From Henricia sp. BOLD:AAB3569 (lineage: Eukaryota; Echinodermata; Asteroidea; Spinulosida; Echinasteridae): DNA of 64,000 bases. The stretch covers positions 3,038,001 to 3,102,000 of the forward strand of contig JBBELK010000308.1 in NCBI GenBank assembly GCA_037783545.1, written 5' to 3'. A model generated the notes under the pieces. It was not told the origin of the DNA, did not search any database, and saw only the letters and a list, made by a program, of their open reading frames with translations. Positions 10,810 through 21,716 of the stretch are shown here, piece after piece (the stretch's first letter is position 1; each line of letters begins with the position of its first letter). The position numbers were made by a program, and so were the translations under genes.

Positions 10810-10979
10810 GTGGATTTCAAGATATGGCTCATTATACATGACATGTACAAAACTGGCTTGTCCACGGGACAATTGCACGATTTAACACAATGAAGACCTC
10901 CAAAGTGGTAAGAAGCTCCCGTGGACAAGCCAGTTTTGTACATGTCATGTATAATGAGCCGTATCTTGAAATCCACTTA
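10810..10979. repeat. inverted repeat, 65-bp arms
   Basis: The arm starting GTGGATTTCAAGATATGG and ending GGCTTGTCCACGGGA is repeated inverted with one or two mismatches around a spacer of about 40 bp. It sits directly beside the preceding MITE inside a larger foldback. Confidence 0.8.
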
Positions 10980-11122
10980 AGCTATTAATTCAATTTTTTT
11001 TTTCAGGAATATGCTGAACTACCTACTCATCAAAACTGGGTAAAAATAAATTCTCTGGAATTACAGAAAGTGGGTGAAAAATCTCTTTTAATTTGGGTAA
11101 ACTTTTTTTTTTAACCACCCTG

Positions 11123-12271
11123 TATTAAGATTATGGACCAAATATATTCAAACTATCGCTGGTCAGTGACTCTCTTTTTCAGTAAAAAATGTCTGTGCAG
11201 ACAGTATTTCAAATAAAAGCAGTGTCATGTGATTTTCATATTAATTGATTTTTAACGAAGCAGATAGTATTGGGTCTAACTGTTTGTGCTATTCGCTGGC
11301 CGAGTCGTGACGTTACATTAGGGTTACTGGTTCATGCTCACGTTTTACTTCCATTGTTAGTGCATTCTAATACACCCAAAAAAGGTAGAATAAGTCGCGC
11401 AGGCTAGGTTGGGTTTTCGCGACCATAAGAAGAAATCTGTGGCAGATCCACGCTCATTAAAATACAAAAACACAATTGAAATTCCTGGCAGTGCAGTGCC
11501 CAGATACTGCCTCGAATGTCCATTGTTTTTGTATTTTAAAGATAGTATACATGATTGGTAAACTGTTACTTCAAACACAAGCTACCCGGTATAACTCAAT
11601 GGAAATGATACTGGCACCAATCCATTTCTTAGTGAGTTTAGAGCCTTAATAATCAGTTTCTAAATGGCAGTTCGTGTATGTGTAAAGGTTGTATTTTTCC
11701 TTGATTGAATAATGAAAAAAATCCCTCACAAAAATTTGATAAAAGGTTGACGAGAAACTAGTAATTTTATTTTATTGGCCTAACCGTAATAGACCTTTAT
11801 CACGGTGCGGCCATCTTCCCTTTTCTCCTATTAAAATGAACGTAACCAAAGCAAGGCTTGCAGAAAAAATAGTTTGGTCCCGTGTTGAAATTGTTCATTG
11901 TGTGCACAATGACACACACGAAGCAAGATCGAGAAAACCCGCAGCGCGGACACCGACTCTCTCAAAACAACCACGGTAGATTACACGTACTATGGTGAAC
12001 AAGACAAAGATGGACACACCATGATAGAGGTCAATACATGTAGTTGTCTTTCCTAATGAGATAATCGGGCTTGTCAGAGCATGGAGATAGCTCCATGGTG
12101 TACATATTGTTTTTATTTCCACTGGGAAAACTTGTAGTGGTTTGTTCTGTTGAAGAATATGAGGAAGTATTTAATCATGATCCTTCCTTAGGAAACCCCA
12201 GATTATTAAAGATAAATAAAGAGAACTTGGCCTGCAGACAACAGTGTGTTTTATAAAGGTACTTCCTGCCC
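11123..12271. other. intergenic, no gene seen
   Basis: No frame, hairpin or repeat that I can support. The region lies downstream of LIN7 on plus. Confidence 0.4.
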
Positions 12272-12400
12272 TTAAAGGCACAGGCTCGTCAGTAATGCGC
12301 GCGCGGCAAATTCGTGCCACGAAATACGCAGCCCCACGCCTTTGCTATGGAGCTGCGTATTTCGTAGCACTAATTTGGCGCGCGAGCGCATTGCTGGCAA
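12272..12400. mobile_element. TTAAAGGCACAGGCTCGTCA hairpin MITE, copy 2 (right end lost)
   Basis: The left end and palindromic core match the family. The right arm fades after GCGCATTGCTGGCAA, so the terminal CCTTTAA is missing. Confidence 0.7.
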
Positions 12401-12896
12401 TTTTTTGTGAATTTGGCCGATGAAAAGCAACTTTGAAAGTCCAGGGTTGTAACGAATCTCCCTCTGCTTGAGTCCCAAGTCAAGTCAAGTTAAACAAACA
12501 AGCCAGGCATGTTGGTCAAATTGGTTCAAGTCAAGAAGTGACAACAGTAAACTCTCACTTGTTCAAGTGAGGGATGAGGTGCCGATCTCCGGGCCGAGTT
12601 TGCCCCGGGGTTTGACGTTCTAGTAAGAAAAGGCTATAGCCCGATTTCACAGAAGCGTTTGAAGGTTTACACGCGGATAACTTTATTAATCGCGCGTTTA
12701 GCATGCGTTTAATTTTAATCACCGTTTCACGAGGCGCAACTGTCCGTGTGCGTCTAAATATTTGAACCGCCTGCGGTCAAATAACAAAAGAACACTTAAA
12801 CGCTCGTGAGGGTATGTTTAAGTCGCGAAAACTAGTACTATCACAGATTGATTTGCACATAAATGAGTGGGCGTGTTAGCAAGCAGTAGGCCTAGT

Positions 12897-13775
12897 ATGG
12901 ATGCTCTGGCTATACTTGAGTTCGCCCAGGAAGAGGCCGCTGAAGAAGGGTTCAATGCCGCTCCACAACCTCAGGTGAGAGTTTTTCAGGACAGATTAAA
13001 TCCACTTCAGAGATTCGACGACCGGAACTTTGTAAAACGATACAGAATATCGAAGGAATCATTCCATTGGCTTCTTGACCTGATTAGGGATGATCTACTA
13101 AGTGCCACCAGAAGGAGTCATGCCCTGACTCCCCTCCAACAGCTGTCGATTGCTCTCAGATTTTATGCAAGGGCTTCGTTTCAAATGGACATTGGTGATA
13201 TGTGTGGTGCGTCGACCTCCACCGTCTGCAGAGTGGTTGCTCGTGTCACGGCGGCAATTTGTGGAAAAAAACAGCATTTTATTCGTTTTCCAACCACACA
13301 GGAAAAGAGGAGAGAGATTATGGAGGGCTTTTATGAGATCATGCAGTTCCCCGGTGTGATCGGTGCGGTTGATGGTAGCCATATCGCAATTGTGAACCCT
13401 GGTGGTAGGTTTGCCGTACGATACATTAACAGAAAAGGATATTCCAGCTTGAACTGCCAATTAGTTTGTGATCACCGCCTTCTATTCACGAATGTCGTGT
13501 CTCGTTGGTATGGGTCTGCTCATGACTCGAGAATATTTGAGGAGAGTCAACTATTTCGTCGATTTAGAACGGGGGAATATCAAGGGATCTTACTTGGGGA
13601 TGCAGCCTACACTTGTCGGCAGTTTATGCTCACGCCTGTACGTAACCCGAGAACACCTGCAAAGACTCGCTACAATGCTGCACAGAGGGCAACAAGAGGA
13701 GTGATAGAAAGAGCATTCGGCATCTGGAAAAGGCGGTTTCCATGCGTATCGAAGGGAATGCATCTGAGGTGTTCA
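12897..13775 (+). CDS. Harbinger transposase exon 1
   Basis: It contains the helix-turn-helix-like region and all three catalytic acidic residues. It ends at a codon boundary (TCA) followed by GTAAGT. Confidence 0.9.
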
Positions 13776-14178
13776 GTAAGTACACTACCTTCATAGGCTA
13801 CTGAAAATGATAATTGTATGCACTATTGAAATCGACAATTTATTACACGATGATTGACATGTACATTTGTACGATTATGATTCTTTATTTCAGTTGCAGC
13901 ACAACATGGCCATAGTAGTTGCAACAGCATGCCTTCATAATTTGGCAAGACGAATGAACGACCCTCTCCCCCCGCCAGATGTTGATATTCCAGTACAGCC
14001 CGATGAAGACCCAGAACAAATGGTGAATAACGTTGAAGCAGACTTGCGAGGAAACTTATTCCGTCAGAGATTCATCACCCAACATTTCAACAGGCAAGAT
14101 ACCAAAATGGTCTCTAATTATACGCCCACGGAGGGTTCAGATGGAAAAACATATAAATACATCCAACGCCATATCTAA
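12897..14178 (+). CDS. Harbinger transposase (HARBI1-like DDE nuclease), two exons
   Basis: Exons are 12897-13775 and 13894-14178, joined in phase 0 across a 118-base GT-AG intron (GTAAGT donor, TTATTTCAG acceptor), giving 387 residues; HARBI1 itself is about 350. An upstream in-frame GTG at 12867 is not a likely start, so the ATG at 12897 is used. An N-terminal region with a helix-turn-helix-like stretch (DMCGASTSTVCRVV, about residues 101-114) precedes the DDE fold. The catalytic residues appear to be Asp159 in GVIGAVDGSH, Asp210 in WYGSAHDSRIF and Glu271 in GVIERAF. After the splice, VVATACLHNLAR matches the conserved C-terminal helix of the family. The enzyme cuts and inserts the transposon and normally needs the Myb-like partner encoded at 15785-14316. 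The frame is uninterrupted. Confidence 0.93.
13894..14178 (+). CDS. Harbinger transposase exon 2
   Basis: It begins LQHNMAIVVATACLHNLARR directly after TTATTTCAG and is open to TAA. The ATACLHN helix is typical of the C-terminus of HARBI1-type transposases. The acidic tail is poorly conserved in the family. Confidence 0.88.
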   Translation: MQHNMAIVVATACLHNLARRMNDPLPPPDVDIPVQPDEDPEQMVNNVEADLRGNLFRQRFITQHFNRQDTKMVSNYTPTEGSDGKTYKYIQRHI

Positions 14179-14315
14179 CTTAGTTTGAATCAATAATTCC
14201 AGGACATTGGCCAGAAAATAATGTTGAATGTTTGTACCAGTACTACATTATTATCAAAAGTAGGATATGGCTGTATCTGTGTTTGCATCTGAACTATTCA
14301 TACATCTGACATCTG

Positions 14316-14553
14316 TTACAGATCAATACGCATTCGCTTGAGTTTTTCTTTGTAAAATTCTGTTTTGGCTTCGTAGGCTTTCCTTTTACAAATCGCAGCT
14401 TCTTTCTGGAGCTGAATTAAACTCATTTTTGCCTCGTGCTCCTCTTTCAGATAAGACAGTGCCTCGGCAGTCTTCTGTAGCACTGGACCTGACGATGACG
14501 CCGACCTGCCTTCATCTTGTTGCCTGGTAGATTTAGAGCAAGACTGGCCTTTT
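14316..14553 (-). CDS. Myb/SANT-like protein exon 3
   Basis: After TTTCCCAG it reads a Ser-rich stretch and then a long charged helix rich in Glu and Lys, ending MRIDL-stop. Such C-terminal coiled coils are typical of transposon- and host-derived Myb/SANT-like proteins. Confidence 0.8.
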
Positions 14554-15785
14554 CTGGGAAAGAAATGTATAAATCAAATAAATGAAATGAATGCATACAT
14601 TAGTTGCTTGGTTCCATTTCTTATTGGGTGTCTACAAAACTAACACCTAAGACCTAACACCCAAAACTAAGACCCACAGAAAATGTCTGGCAGTTTCCAT
14701 ATTATATGATATGGGAACTGCCAGACAGTTTCTGTGGGTCTTACTTTTGTAGTGGGTGGGGTCTTAGTTTTGTAGTTAGGTCTTACTTTTGTAGACACCC
14801 GTTTCTTATTCACTTAATAGAGGGGTATTGCAAGGCCACGTTTGTCGTTTACATGTACGTTTACATTTTCTGAACATGCTACCGTGAGTGAGAACTGCAT
14901 TTTTACTCTTCACCGATAATGAAAGCACAAATGAATGTATGGAATCACCACGAATGCCGAGGATGAAACTATTTTGGTGAAGGATGCGTGTGACGTTAGC
15001 ATCTTGCTCACGTCCACCGGACACACAAAGAAAGTTTGACTTACTGTAGCTCTCTGGACTTGGGTTGGCTATCCTTAAATTCTTCTAATGGCACATCTGC
15101 GACATGATGGTCCTGAAACATGTCAAACTCATCCGCATAAGTATCGCCGGCGTCCTGGTCATTGCCACTTGTGCTGAAACCGGAAATTGTTGTTGTATAA
15201 CTTACAGAAAATAAACTGGGCAGCTTGTAATACCATAATGGATGTTCATTTTCAATTATCGGAACAATCTGTATTATTTTCTAATAAAAGGGCCCTTAAG
15301 GAAATGAAACAGTTAAATAAAAATTACCTTGGCTGCATCTTGTCACTTGCTGCAGTTTCAACGTCATCGTCAATTGCAGTAGGCCTATTTTGCGTCGTGG
15401 CGTCATCATCCACGTCATTGTGGACCTGTTCCAGGTCGGCTGAAATAATGGCCAATACAGCCATTATTTCCTCACCAAGGTCTTCAACTTCTGCCTGTCC
15501 CCCACCTGTCTTGTGTAGGTCCAGCTTTTTCTCTCTCGCCATCTTTTTCGCCTTCAATTTCATGCGTCTCCATAACTCACGTAATTCCTTAGCTGAAGAT
15601 TTGGCCCGCTCTGGGAAATTGGCTACCATTATTTTGGCGATGTCCTCCCATGCTTTCTGTTTTTTTGTCAGTGCGGAAATATCACTCCTCTTGTCTTCTA
15701 CGACCTTTTCGTGGATCTTCACGGCCTCAATGAGACCCATTCTTTGAAGCGAAGTGAAATTCTCCCCACGTTTTTTGGCCGACAT
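14316..15785 (-). CDS. Harbinger Myb/SANT-like DNA-binding protein, three exons
   Basis: Exons in coding order are 15785-15328, 15173-15045 and 14553-14316. The phases fit (2 then 2), the donors are AG|GTAATT and CA|GTAAGT, and the acceptors are TTTCAG and TCCCAG, giving about 274 residues. The N-terminal 80-90 residues (ENFTSLQRMGLIEAVKIHE, then QKAWEDIAKIMVANFPE and ELRELWRRMKLKAKK) match the Myb/SANT-like domain of NAIF1 and MSANTD proteins. The last exon encodes a charged coiled coil (ALSYLKEEHEAKMSLIQLQK and onward). In studied Harbinger systems this partner binds subterminal DNA and carries the transposase into the nucleus. Without splicing, exon 1 would end in Arg-stop, again a stop overlapping a donor. 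The start ATG at 15785 (MSAKKRGENF) is preferred, since the longer frame begins with a non-ATG codon. Confidence 0.85.
14626..14800. mobile_element. 175-bp MITE (GGGTGTCTACAAAA termini) inside the Harbinger element
   Basis: Inverted ends GGGTGTCTACAAAA enclose repeated TAAGACC words and a central near-palindrome around ATTATATGATAT. TTTCTTATT flanks both sides (with one extra G on the right), suggesting a 9-bp target duplication. It lies in the second intron of the Myb-like gene. Confidence 0.75.
15045..15173 (-). CDS. Myb/SANT-like protein exon 2
   Basis: Between TTTCAG and GTAAGT it encodes an acidic linker (GNDQDAGDTYADEFDMFQD and onward) in the phase set by exon 1. Confidence 0.75.
15328..15785 (-). 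CDS. Myb/SANT-like protein exon 1
   Basis: It encodes the Myb/SANT-like trihelix domain and an acidic segment (NDVDDDATT). It ends two bases into a codon at a GTAATT donor. Confidence 0.87.
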
Positions 15786-16135
15786 GTCTGTGCGAAATGT
15801 GTGTCCACAACGCAACTACCCTTACAAACGGGGTTATTAACCGGTAACGACTATTGTAAATGCCCATTATGCAATGGCATGTTGTCCTAATTTGACCGCA
15901 CCTGTTTAGTCTGAGGGATAAACGCAAGGTTATCCGCGTGCAGCTAAACGTGCGATGATCCCATCTCGTGAAATGGCGTTTAAACGTTCGTTTAGCTGTC
16001 CGCGTACAACGGCATTTTAACATGCGTTTAAAAATTAAACGCATGTTACTTATACGCACGCTAAAATGCTTCTGTGAAATCGGCCTTATATGTATTGTTA
16101 AAACAAAGCTTAGTGTATCTGTAGTGATGAATTAC

Positions 16136-16290
16136 AATAGATTACTAAAGTGAAAACGTCACCCTTTGTGTGTTGTCATGGTTTTTGGGTCTACCAGTGA
16201 ACTGTTTCCCTGCGCTATACCAATAGACGTTTCAGATTACCAGCGAATGTTTAGACCCAATTACCATGGCAACTGATGTCACACTTTAGT
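16136..16290. mobile_element. MITE of the GACTGCCGAAGTGTGACG family
   Basis: Inverted ends (a GTGAAAACGTCACC-type end and TGTCACACTTTAGTAGTC) and the GTTGCCATGGTAATTGG word are shared with 19375-19790 and 63772-63948. Confidence 0.55.
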
Positions 16291-16603
16291 AGTCTATTTG
16301 GTTCTCAAAATGGGGGAAAAAGTGCATAAAAGTTTAATATCATTTTTGGCAGACTCGAGTCAAAAAGTTCAAGTCAGTGAAAATCAGGACTCGAGTCGAC
16401 TCAAGTCTCGAGTCCGAGTCATTACAATCCTGTTTAAAAATCGGGCAATAGAGCTTCTGCACCAGCGGCCATGACAGGGGGCAGGTTTTCTTATTGAAAT
16501 GATGTAACAATAGAACCACAAAGCACCTACTCATGCATGACACATGGTAACAATGTGACTACCGCCGTGCAAAGGCTCTATATGAAAGGGTCAAAAAGTA
16601 TAC

Positions 16604-16735
16604 AGACGAACCTTGATAATAAGAGCACTGTTAATACAACATTTTGCTTATAACAAGGAAAATCGAGGTCCCATCCTTTCATTCCTGATAATACAAGGTT
16701 CCTGTTATAACAAGGTAATCTGCAAAGACCTCTTT
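16604..16735. repeat. pogo/Tc1-like MITE fragment
   Basis: It starts CAGACGAACCTTGATAATAA next to TA and matches the 3664-3850 and 19182-19345 copies. Confidence 0.5.
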
Positions 16736-17416
16736 GCTGGTAATTATGCCCCAGTGCTTAGTAAATATTGCTAATTGTACGTTGTTCATGGATTTTCACT
16801 CTGCATAAAATAATTTCTTGAAGGAAAATTTAGTCACTTTCACTTTCAGCCGTGAACAGTAAACTTACCATGCTGTATTAACTACATGTAATTTGGTTTC
16901 ATTTCCCAAGCCTACAGACAGTTAAAGATGGATTGTCTGTGTTTGGGTGAAAGGATAAAAAATTAATTTACACAAGCGAAAGAATTTAGAAAGGTTACGA
17001 GTCTCTAACGAAAAATATAAAAAACTTAAATTACAGGAAGTGGGTGAAAAACTTTTTCTTAAAACGGGCTTCACCTGTTGTACATGTGCGCGTGTGTACA
17101 TGTACACACGTACGCGCACCCACATGTACATTATACGTCATAACCCCGTCGATTAAAAAGTAGGGCCTGCCTTTTATTATATTTCTTGTTTTTAATCGAC
17201 TGGCATTAGTCCTTGAGGTATTTTTACGTTCTTGGTACCAAATGAAAGCTGATAACTTTTTCTAATCTAGAAAAATATAAATTTAACTTTTAAATATATT
17301 TGTTATGCCCGCATCGGCCTAAACACGGACAGTTTATCTTTAAGTCATGTTTCAGGTGCTCTACACAAAGGAATCTTATTTAAGGGATTTTTTACTCCAC
17401 TGTGTAAAAAAGGAAA
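16736..17416. other. intergenic, nothing recognised
   Basis: A short fragment matching the arm at 10570-10610 (AGGAAGTGGGTGAAAAA) occurs near 17035. Alternating tacatgtacac / gcgcgtgtg sequence lies at 17085-17125. No gene is seen. Confidence 0.4.
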
Positions 17417-17532
17417 TTAATCTTCGCGCGAGGCCAAATTTGTTCTACGAATTACGCAGCTCCATATGGAGCTGCGTATTTTGTGGCACGAATTTGGCCT
17501 CACGCGCGCATTGACGAGCCTCTGCCTTTAAG
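17417..17532. mobile_element. TTAAAGGCACAGGCTCGTCA hairpin MITE, divergent copy 3
   Basis: The core GGAGCTGCGTATTTTGTGGC and right end GACGAGCCTCTGCCTTTAA match the family. The left end is degraded. Confidence 0.65.
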
Positions 17533-17582
17533 GAAAAAGTGGTTATGTTCACTGCAATTTAAGGGGTAAAGATGTTAAACGG

Positions 17583-17940
17583 CGTGTTTACACTTGATCA
17601 CGAGCTCGGGATCACAAACTTGAGTGTAAACGCTCTTGGGACCAAAACTAGCCCCGGAGCAGACCCTGAGATTTGGTCTCGCGTCGGCGGAAGGTCAAAC
17701 CCCGAGCTCTGGATCACTTTGCGATTAGATAAGCAATTAATCTTTACCACATCTGCTCAACAGCCGTAGCGGGGGAAAGCGTGCAAAATTCAAGCGGCCT
17801 TGCACACTGTACATTGTTCTGGCGCCGCGCTCAACTACAGAATGTAAATACGGCACTCGGAATCATTGCTGTTAACACCGACACATTCTTATTAACAGGG
17901 AATCAATCTGGATCCCGAGCTTGGGACCAGTGTAAACACG
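17583..17940. mobile_element. CGTGTTTACACT-terminated MITE
   Basis: Inverted ends CGTGTTTACACTTGATC and GACCAGTGTAAACACG enclose GAGCTCGGGATC words. Related elements lie at 26969-27660 and 39065-39556. Confidence 0.65.
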
Positions 17941-18161
17941 TCGAAAGAGTACCATTGGATAAACTGTCAACCAATGAGGGACAAACAGCCAAAATTTACA
18001 TGTGCATGTGCATGTATGCCATCTAATGCATTTTATTATAATATTGGTACACTGTACCTTCTCAAAGTATGCAACTTGCATATTACATTTATTTTAAAAT
18101 TTTAGTTACATTTTACATCTTAAAAATGCAGGGTTTGACTTTACAACATTGCTTATTACTG

Positions 18162-18430
18162 TTAATTCTTTATGGTACTGAAACCAAGGATTCCTCAAAA
18201 GCGCCCGTGGCACTCTAGCTTATAAGCCTGAAGAGAAGACGATGAAGAAGTGCTCAGTTTTAATGTGGGAGAAAAACCCTACACAATTCTGTGGGGAAAA
18301 CCCACAGAATCAAGCAGGGATGAGAACCCAATCCACATACTGACCCGGAGGGGATTCGAACCAGGGCCACAGATATGTGGAAGACAAGTACTGCTAAGCC
18401 AATGCGATTCCCCAATAAATAGTAAGACCC
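18162..18430. repeat. SINE-like interspersed repeat
   Basis: ACCAAGGATTCCTC and the following sequence recur at about 26015 and 50800. The GGATTCGAACCAGGGCC word near 18350 resembles an inverted tRNA T-arm (B box). Limits are approximate. Confidence 0.45.
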
Positions 18431-18899
18431 AGACTGCATTCTTCGCTTTCAAATGGAGGTGCCATTTAGAAAGTCACATACTATGCTGTTGTTGCTACGT
18501 GGTGCACGCCAATGCATAGCAACAAACAGTCTAGTAGCTTTATGCCATTCTCTTCTACGGTGAACATGGTATTGATTTTGTAATTCACACCTGCGTGCAC
18601 CACATTGCAACAAAAATTAAGTCTGGTCAAGTGTGTATGTGTAAGGAAGTACGTCAGTACACTAGGCGCCATTCACGCGAAAGGCTAAGACAATGAAATA
18701 ACACATTTTGTATGGATCATCCTAGTCTATTTGTTGTCTATTTTTTCATGTTTTGCATCAGTTTCAAGCGTCCTTTTTATACACATCCTCAATCACAGCG
18801 TCGCCAGACTTTTCAAAGTGGGGGAAGGCACAGCACATTAGAAGGGGGAACGCAAAGCTTACACATACATGTATAGTTGTGCGAACCTCAAGTTTCAAT

Positions 18900-18919
18900 T
18901 GGGGGGGGGGGGGGGGGGG
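18900..18919. repeat. G homopolymer run
   Basis: About 19 consecutive G, with a further G-run near 18945. The length is likely unreliable in an assembly. Flanking sequence from 18431 to 19180 shows nothing else recognised. Confidence 0.8.
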
Positions 18920-19374
18920 AGAAAACAAGAGAAGCACTTTATCGGGGGGGGTGCATGTGCACCCCCTGGAGACGTCGCTGATAACACCAGACTGTTTTTT
19001 ACAATCCTGTAATCTATCTTTAGCTTGAACTATTTGGCACTGGTTACATTATACGACAGGGAAATACTAGGGGTTTTCCCTTGGCTGGGAAAGATACATT
19101 ATGCAGCGCTGAATTGACTTTAGTTGCACATAGATGGTCGTTACTTCACTGAGCAGGCAAATGCTACATGTCAACACAAGTATAGACGAAACCTCATTAA
19201 TAACAGCACTGCTAATACAACGTTCTGCAAATTAATATAAAAAAGAAAATGTTAGGACCCGATCCTTTGTTCTCTTCTTGATAATTATACAAGGTTTCTG
19301 TTATGACAAGGTAATCTGCAAAGTCCCAATGACCTCTTAAAAGAACAAGATTTGGTTATGTATATACACACATT

Positions 19375-19790
19375 AGACAGCCGAAGTGTGACGTGGTTGC
19401 CATGGTAATTGGCTCTAAACATCATGGCCGTCGGGAAAAAGTCCAATTGCAAATGCACAGGGACAAGGTTCAGTGATTTTTAATGTAGAGCCATTGCATA
19501 CCTGCCAACATTGCAGAGTAAAAAATCGTACTGTAGTGAAACTTGCAACCGTCGAGTTGGTACAACGGTCAAGTTGACCTGGTACTGCACCGTTTTCGTG
19601 TACAAAACACATGCGGGGCGCGCGGAGAGTCAGGTCAAGTCGACCGTTACGATTGTTACGATTTCCAACACTTTTAACACTTAAAAATCGTAACAAATAC
19701 GATAAAATCGTACTAGTTGGCAGGTATGCCATTGCCTAGGCAACTAACAAAAGATGACATATTCACTTCAGCAGTCTATGTGGGAAAGGA
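19375..19790. mobile_element. GACTGCCGAAGTGTGACG-family MITE with a second MITE inside
   Basis: Outer ends (AGCCGAAGTGTGACG and TTCACTTCAGCAGTC) and internal GTTGCCATGGTAATTGG match the simple copy at 63772-63948. The 19497-19738 MITE has landed in it. Confidence 0.65.
19497..19738. mobile_element. CATACCTGCC-family MITE with 6-bp target duplication
   Basis: The termini CATACCTGCCAAC are inverted at the other end as GTTGGCAGGTATG. The 6-bp flank CCATTG is repeated exactly (19491-19496 and 19739-19744). The length is 242 bp. Confidence 0.8.
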
Positions 19791-19799
19791 TAAATTGTA

Positions 19800-20983
19800 T
19801 ATATTATAGGGTCATTGCATGAGGTCGGGTAATTTTTGTTGGAGAAACGAAAATGAAAATAAAATTTTGCGATATACATGTAGCAGATCTTGAAACTGTA
19901 TGTATACTACCTCATTCAGGCCGAGCTACTTTAGTCAATATTTATTCAGTTTATGAAGAAAAATGTATCCCTCTACACTAGAAGTACTTGTATCATGTAG
20001 TAAGAAAACTACAGACCTCCCCCAAACTATTTTCAAACTAAGGGCCATTTGCGGTTTCGACCAGAAGTGAACGAGGTCAAAGGTCACTGTTATTTTTGGA
20101 ATTGACACCACACTAGTCGAACCCTACCACTATTATGGTCACTAAAACTCGGTCCAAACTGTGGGACATCCAACTCATTTCGCCAGATCAGGTGTCTTTT
20201 TCACCAAACTTCGTAAATAGACCGATCCAGTAAGCTCCGCCCATTTTGGAAATGACCAATCACAGCCTCGGGTTCAGGTAGCTAAAAATTAGATCGCCGT
20301 TTTGGCTACCTGAGTCCTCAACATTTTGTGCACAAAGCTACGGCGAAATGCAGCACGAGTGACGCAAAAACACCATAAACATCATTTTTACATTTCGTTT
20401 CAGTCACCAAGCGAGTGATTGGTTTTTTTTAAAGTTGCGTGTAGAACACAGTAGCATCATTTAAAATTTATATTCCACGCATACACGACGTTGTGGCTGA
20501 CGTTGACAATGGATGGCCAACTCCAGCGTAGCTTCCGTGTTTGTCGCCTGCTAAAATCGTATGCACACAATTTTACATTTTTTCTTAGCATAGAATCTAT
20601 CAAGAGTGCCAATCAGTTTTCAGGGAAGCCAGAGTTCGTCTCGTCTTCCCGAAACGGCAAAAACCACAAAAACCATTGTTGGTCAAATACCTTATCGTAG
20701 CTTACGGTGATATGCCATGGCGGATATGCATCGTTACACTCATCGCAAGTTTCTTGAAATCGTTCTTAGGATGCATCATGAGTTACGGAGCAGTAACTCA
20801 TCGTCATCGCATCTTGAGTTATGAAGGATCGTAAGCGTTAGTCAAATCGACCCCGGGTCACATATAAAGACTACTTACTTGACGCCAATATTATAATTTG
20901 AAAACTACTAGTAACTAGTGTTAAGTTTCAGATTTAGATATTAATTAATGTGATATACCGTAAATACAGCCTATATGTATGTA
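19800..20983. other. intergenic, no gene seen
   Basis: No supported frame. Repeated GAGTTACGGAGCAGTAACTC palindromic words occur near 20785. Confidence 0.4.
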
Positions 20984-21656
20984 ATAGACTATGTAAGTCT
21001 CGCGGCAAAGGTCAAATCTGAGCTTCCGGGCACAACACAACTAAAACGCCTATTCCTATAACACGGCCGAGATTTTTTTTTTTATATATAAATTTTTCTG
21101 TCCAACCGACCCGAAAGTGATTCGGGTAACTAAAATGTTTTTTACAATATATAATACATGCATAATTATCTCTAAAAACGATAAAAATTTATTAAAATTT
21201 CTCATTCTTCATCCAATTTGGAATGGATGACCCAAGTGTGGATTCATGTGATAATGAATGCTTCGAACTTGGGCACTCTAAAAAAAAAAAAAGTCTGCAA
21301 GCTCTACTTTTGGTAGATGGCGTTTCGCCTATCGCTAGCGAGGTCTGTATGTACACTGTAGGCCTACGTACGTCGGCTGCATGTAGTTTACGATCTTCAA
21401 AGATGGACTAGCTTGTCGGCTCAGAAAAGATCGTGAATTTTTACATTTCGATTGCTTATATATCATCAATTGGAATGCAAGATTTTATTTAGAGATACGC
21501 GTTTTGGGCCGTCTGCGTTTACAAAAACCTGCGTAAACAAAATAATCCAAGAATTTCGCTCGCGACGTGCGTTGAAGAGATAGGGTCTTGTGCCCGGAAA
21601 TAACAGTGGTCTCGCACAGTCTCGTACGTTCGCGAGGTCAACTTACATAGTCTATT
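20984..21656. mobile_element. AATAGACTATGTAAGT-terminated element just downstream of TRAF6
   Basis: AATAGACTATGTAAGT at the left is inverted at the right (ACTTACATAGTCTATT). Subterminal CTCGCG and GCGAG also pair. It is about 670 bp without a transposase. It ends 60 bases from the TRAF6 stop codon, so the TRAF6 3' UTR probably runs into it. Confidence 0.6.
21484..21489 (-). terminator. candidate TRAF6 poly(A) signal inside a transposon
   Basis: TTTATT on plus reads AATAAA on minus about 230 bases after the TRAF6 stop. No canonical hexamer lies between the stop and the transposon edge at 21656. Confidence 0.35.
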
Positions 21657-21716
21657 GTTTGCCAAATCACCTATAAATGATTTACCTAGATTTTAACTTC
21701 GCCTAGACAGAATAGG

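Larger units (their letters stand above)
10547..11122. mobile_element. TA-flanked foldback element with two nested inverted repeats
   Basis: Outer arms of about 95 bp start with CAGGGTGGTTAAAAAAA and are inverted at the other end, both next to TA (mariner-like target). Inside lie a TTAAAGGCA hairpin MITE (10681-10809) and a second inverted repeat (about 10810-10979). No transposase is present. Confidence 0.75.
12639..16085. mobile_element. complete two-gene PIF/Harbinger transposon (3.4 kb)
   Basis: Inverted termini GCCCGATTTCACAGAAGC and GGCCGATTTCACAGAAGC agree at 20 of the first 22 positions. Between them are a DDE transposase on plus (12897-14178) and a Myb/SANT-like protein on minus (15785-14316), the usual gene pair of animal Harbinger elements, in tail-to-tail orientation. 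A smaller MITE (14626-14800) sits in an intron of the second gene. The 3-bp target duplication is not clear from the flanks (CTATA left, TTATA right). No stop or frameshift interrupts either gene, so the element may be young or active. Confidence 0.88.
12442..16432. mobile_element. possible CAAGTC-rich hAT-type MITE split by the Harbinger element
   Basis: Left CAGGGTTGTAACGA with CAAGTCAAGTC words at 12442-12545 and right ACTCGAGTCCGAGTCATTAC ending in CCTG at 16432 resemble the two ends of the 9857-10072 MITE. The Harbinger transposon and a smaller MITE lie between them. Flanking duplications do not match clearly, so this is tentative. Confidence 0.4.
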
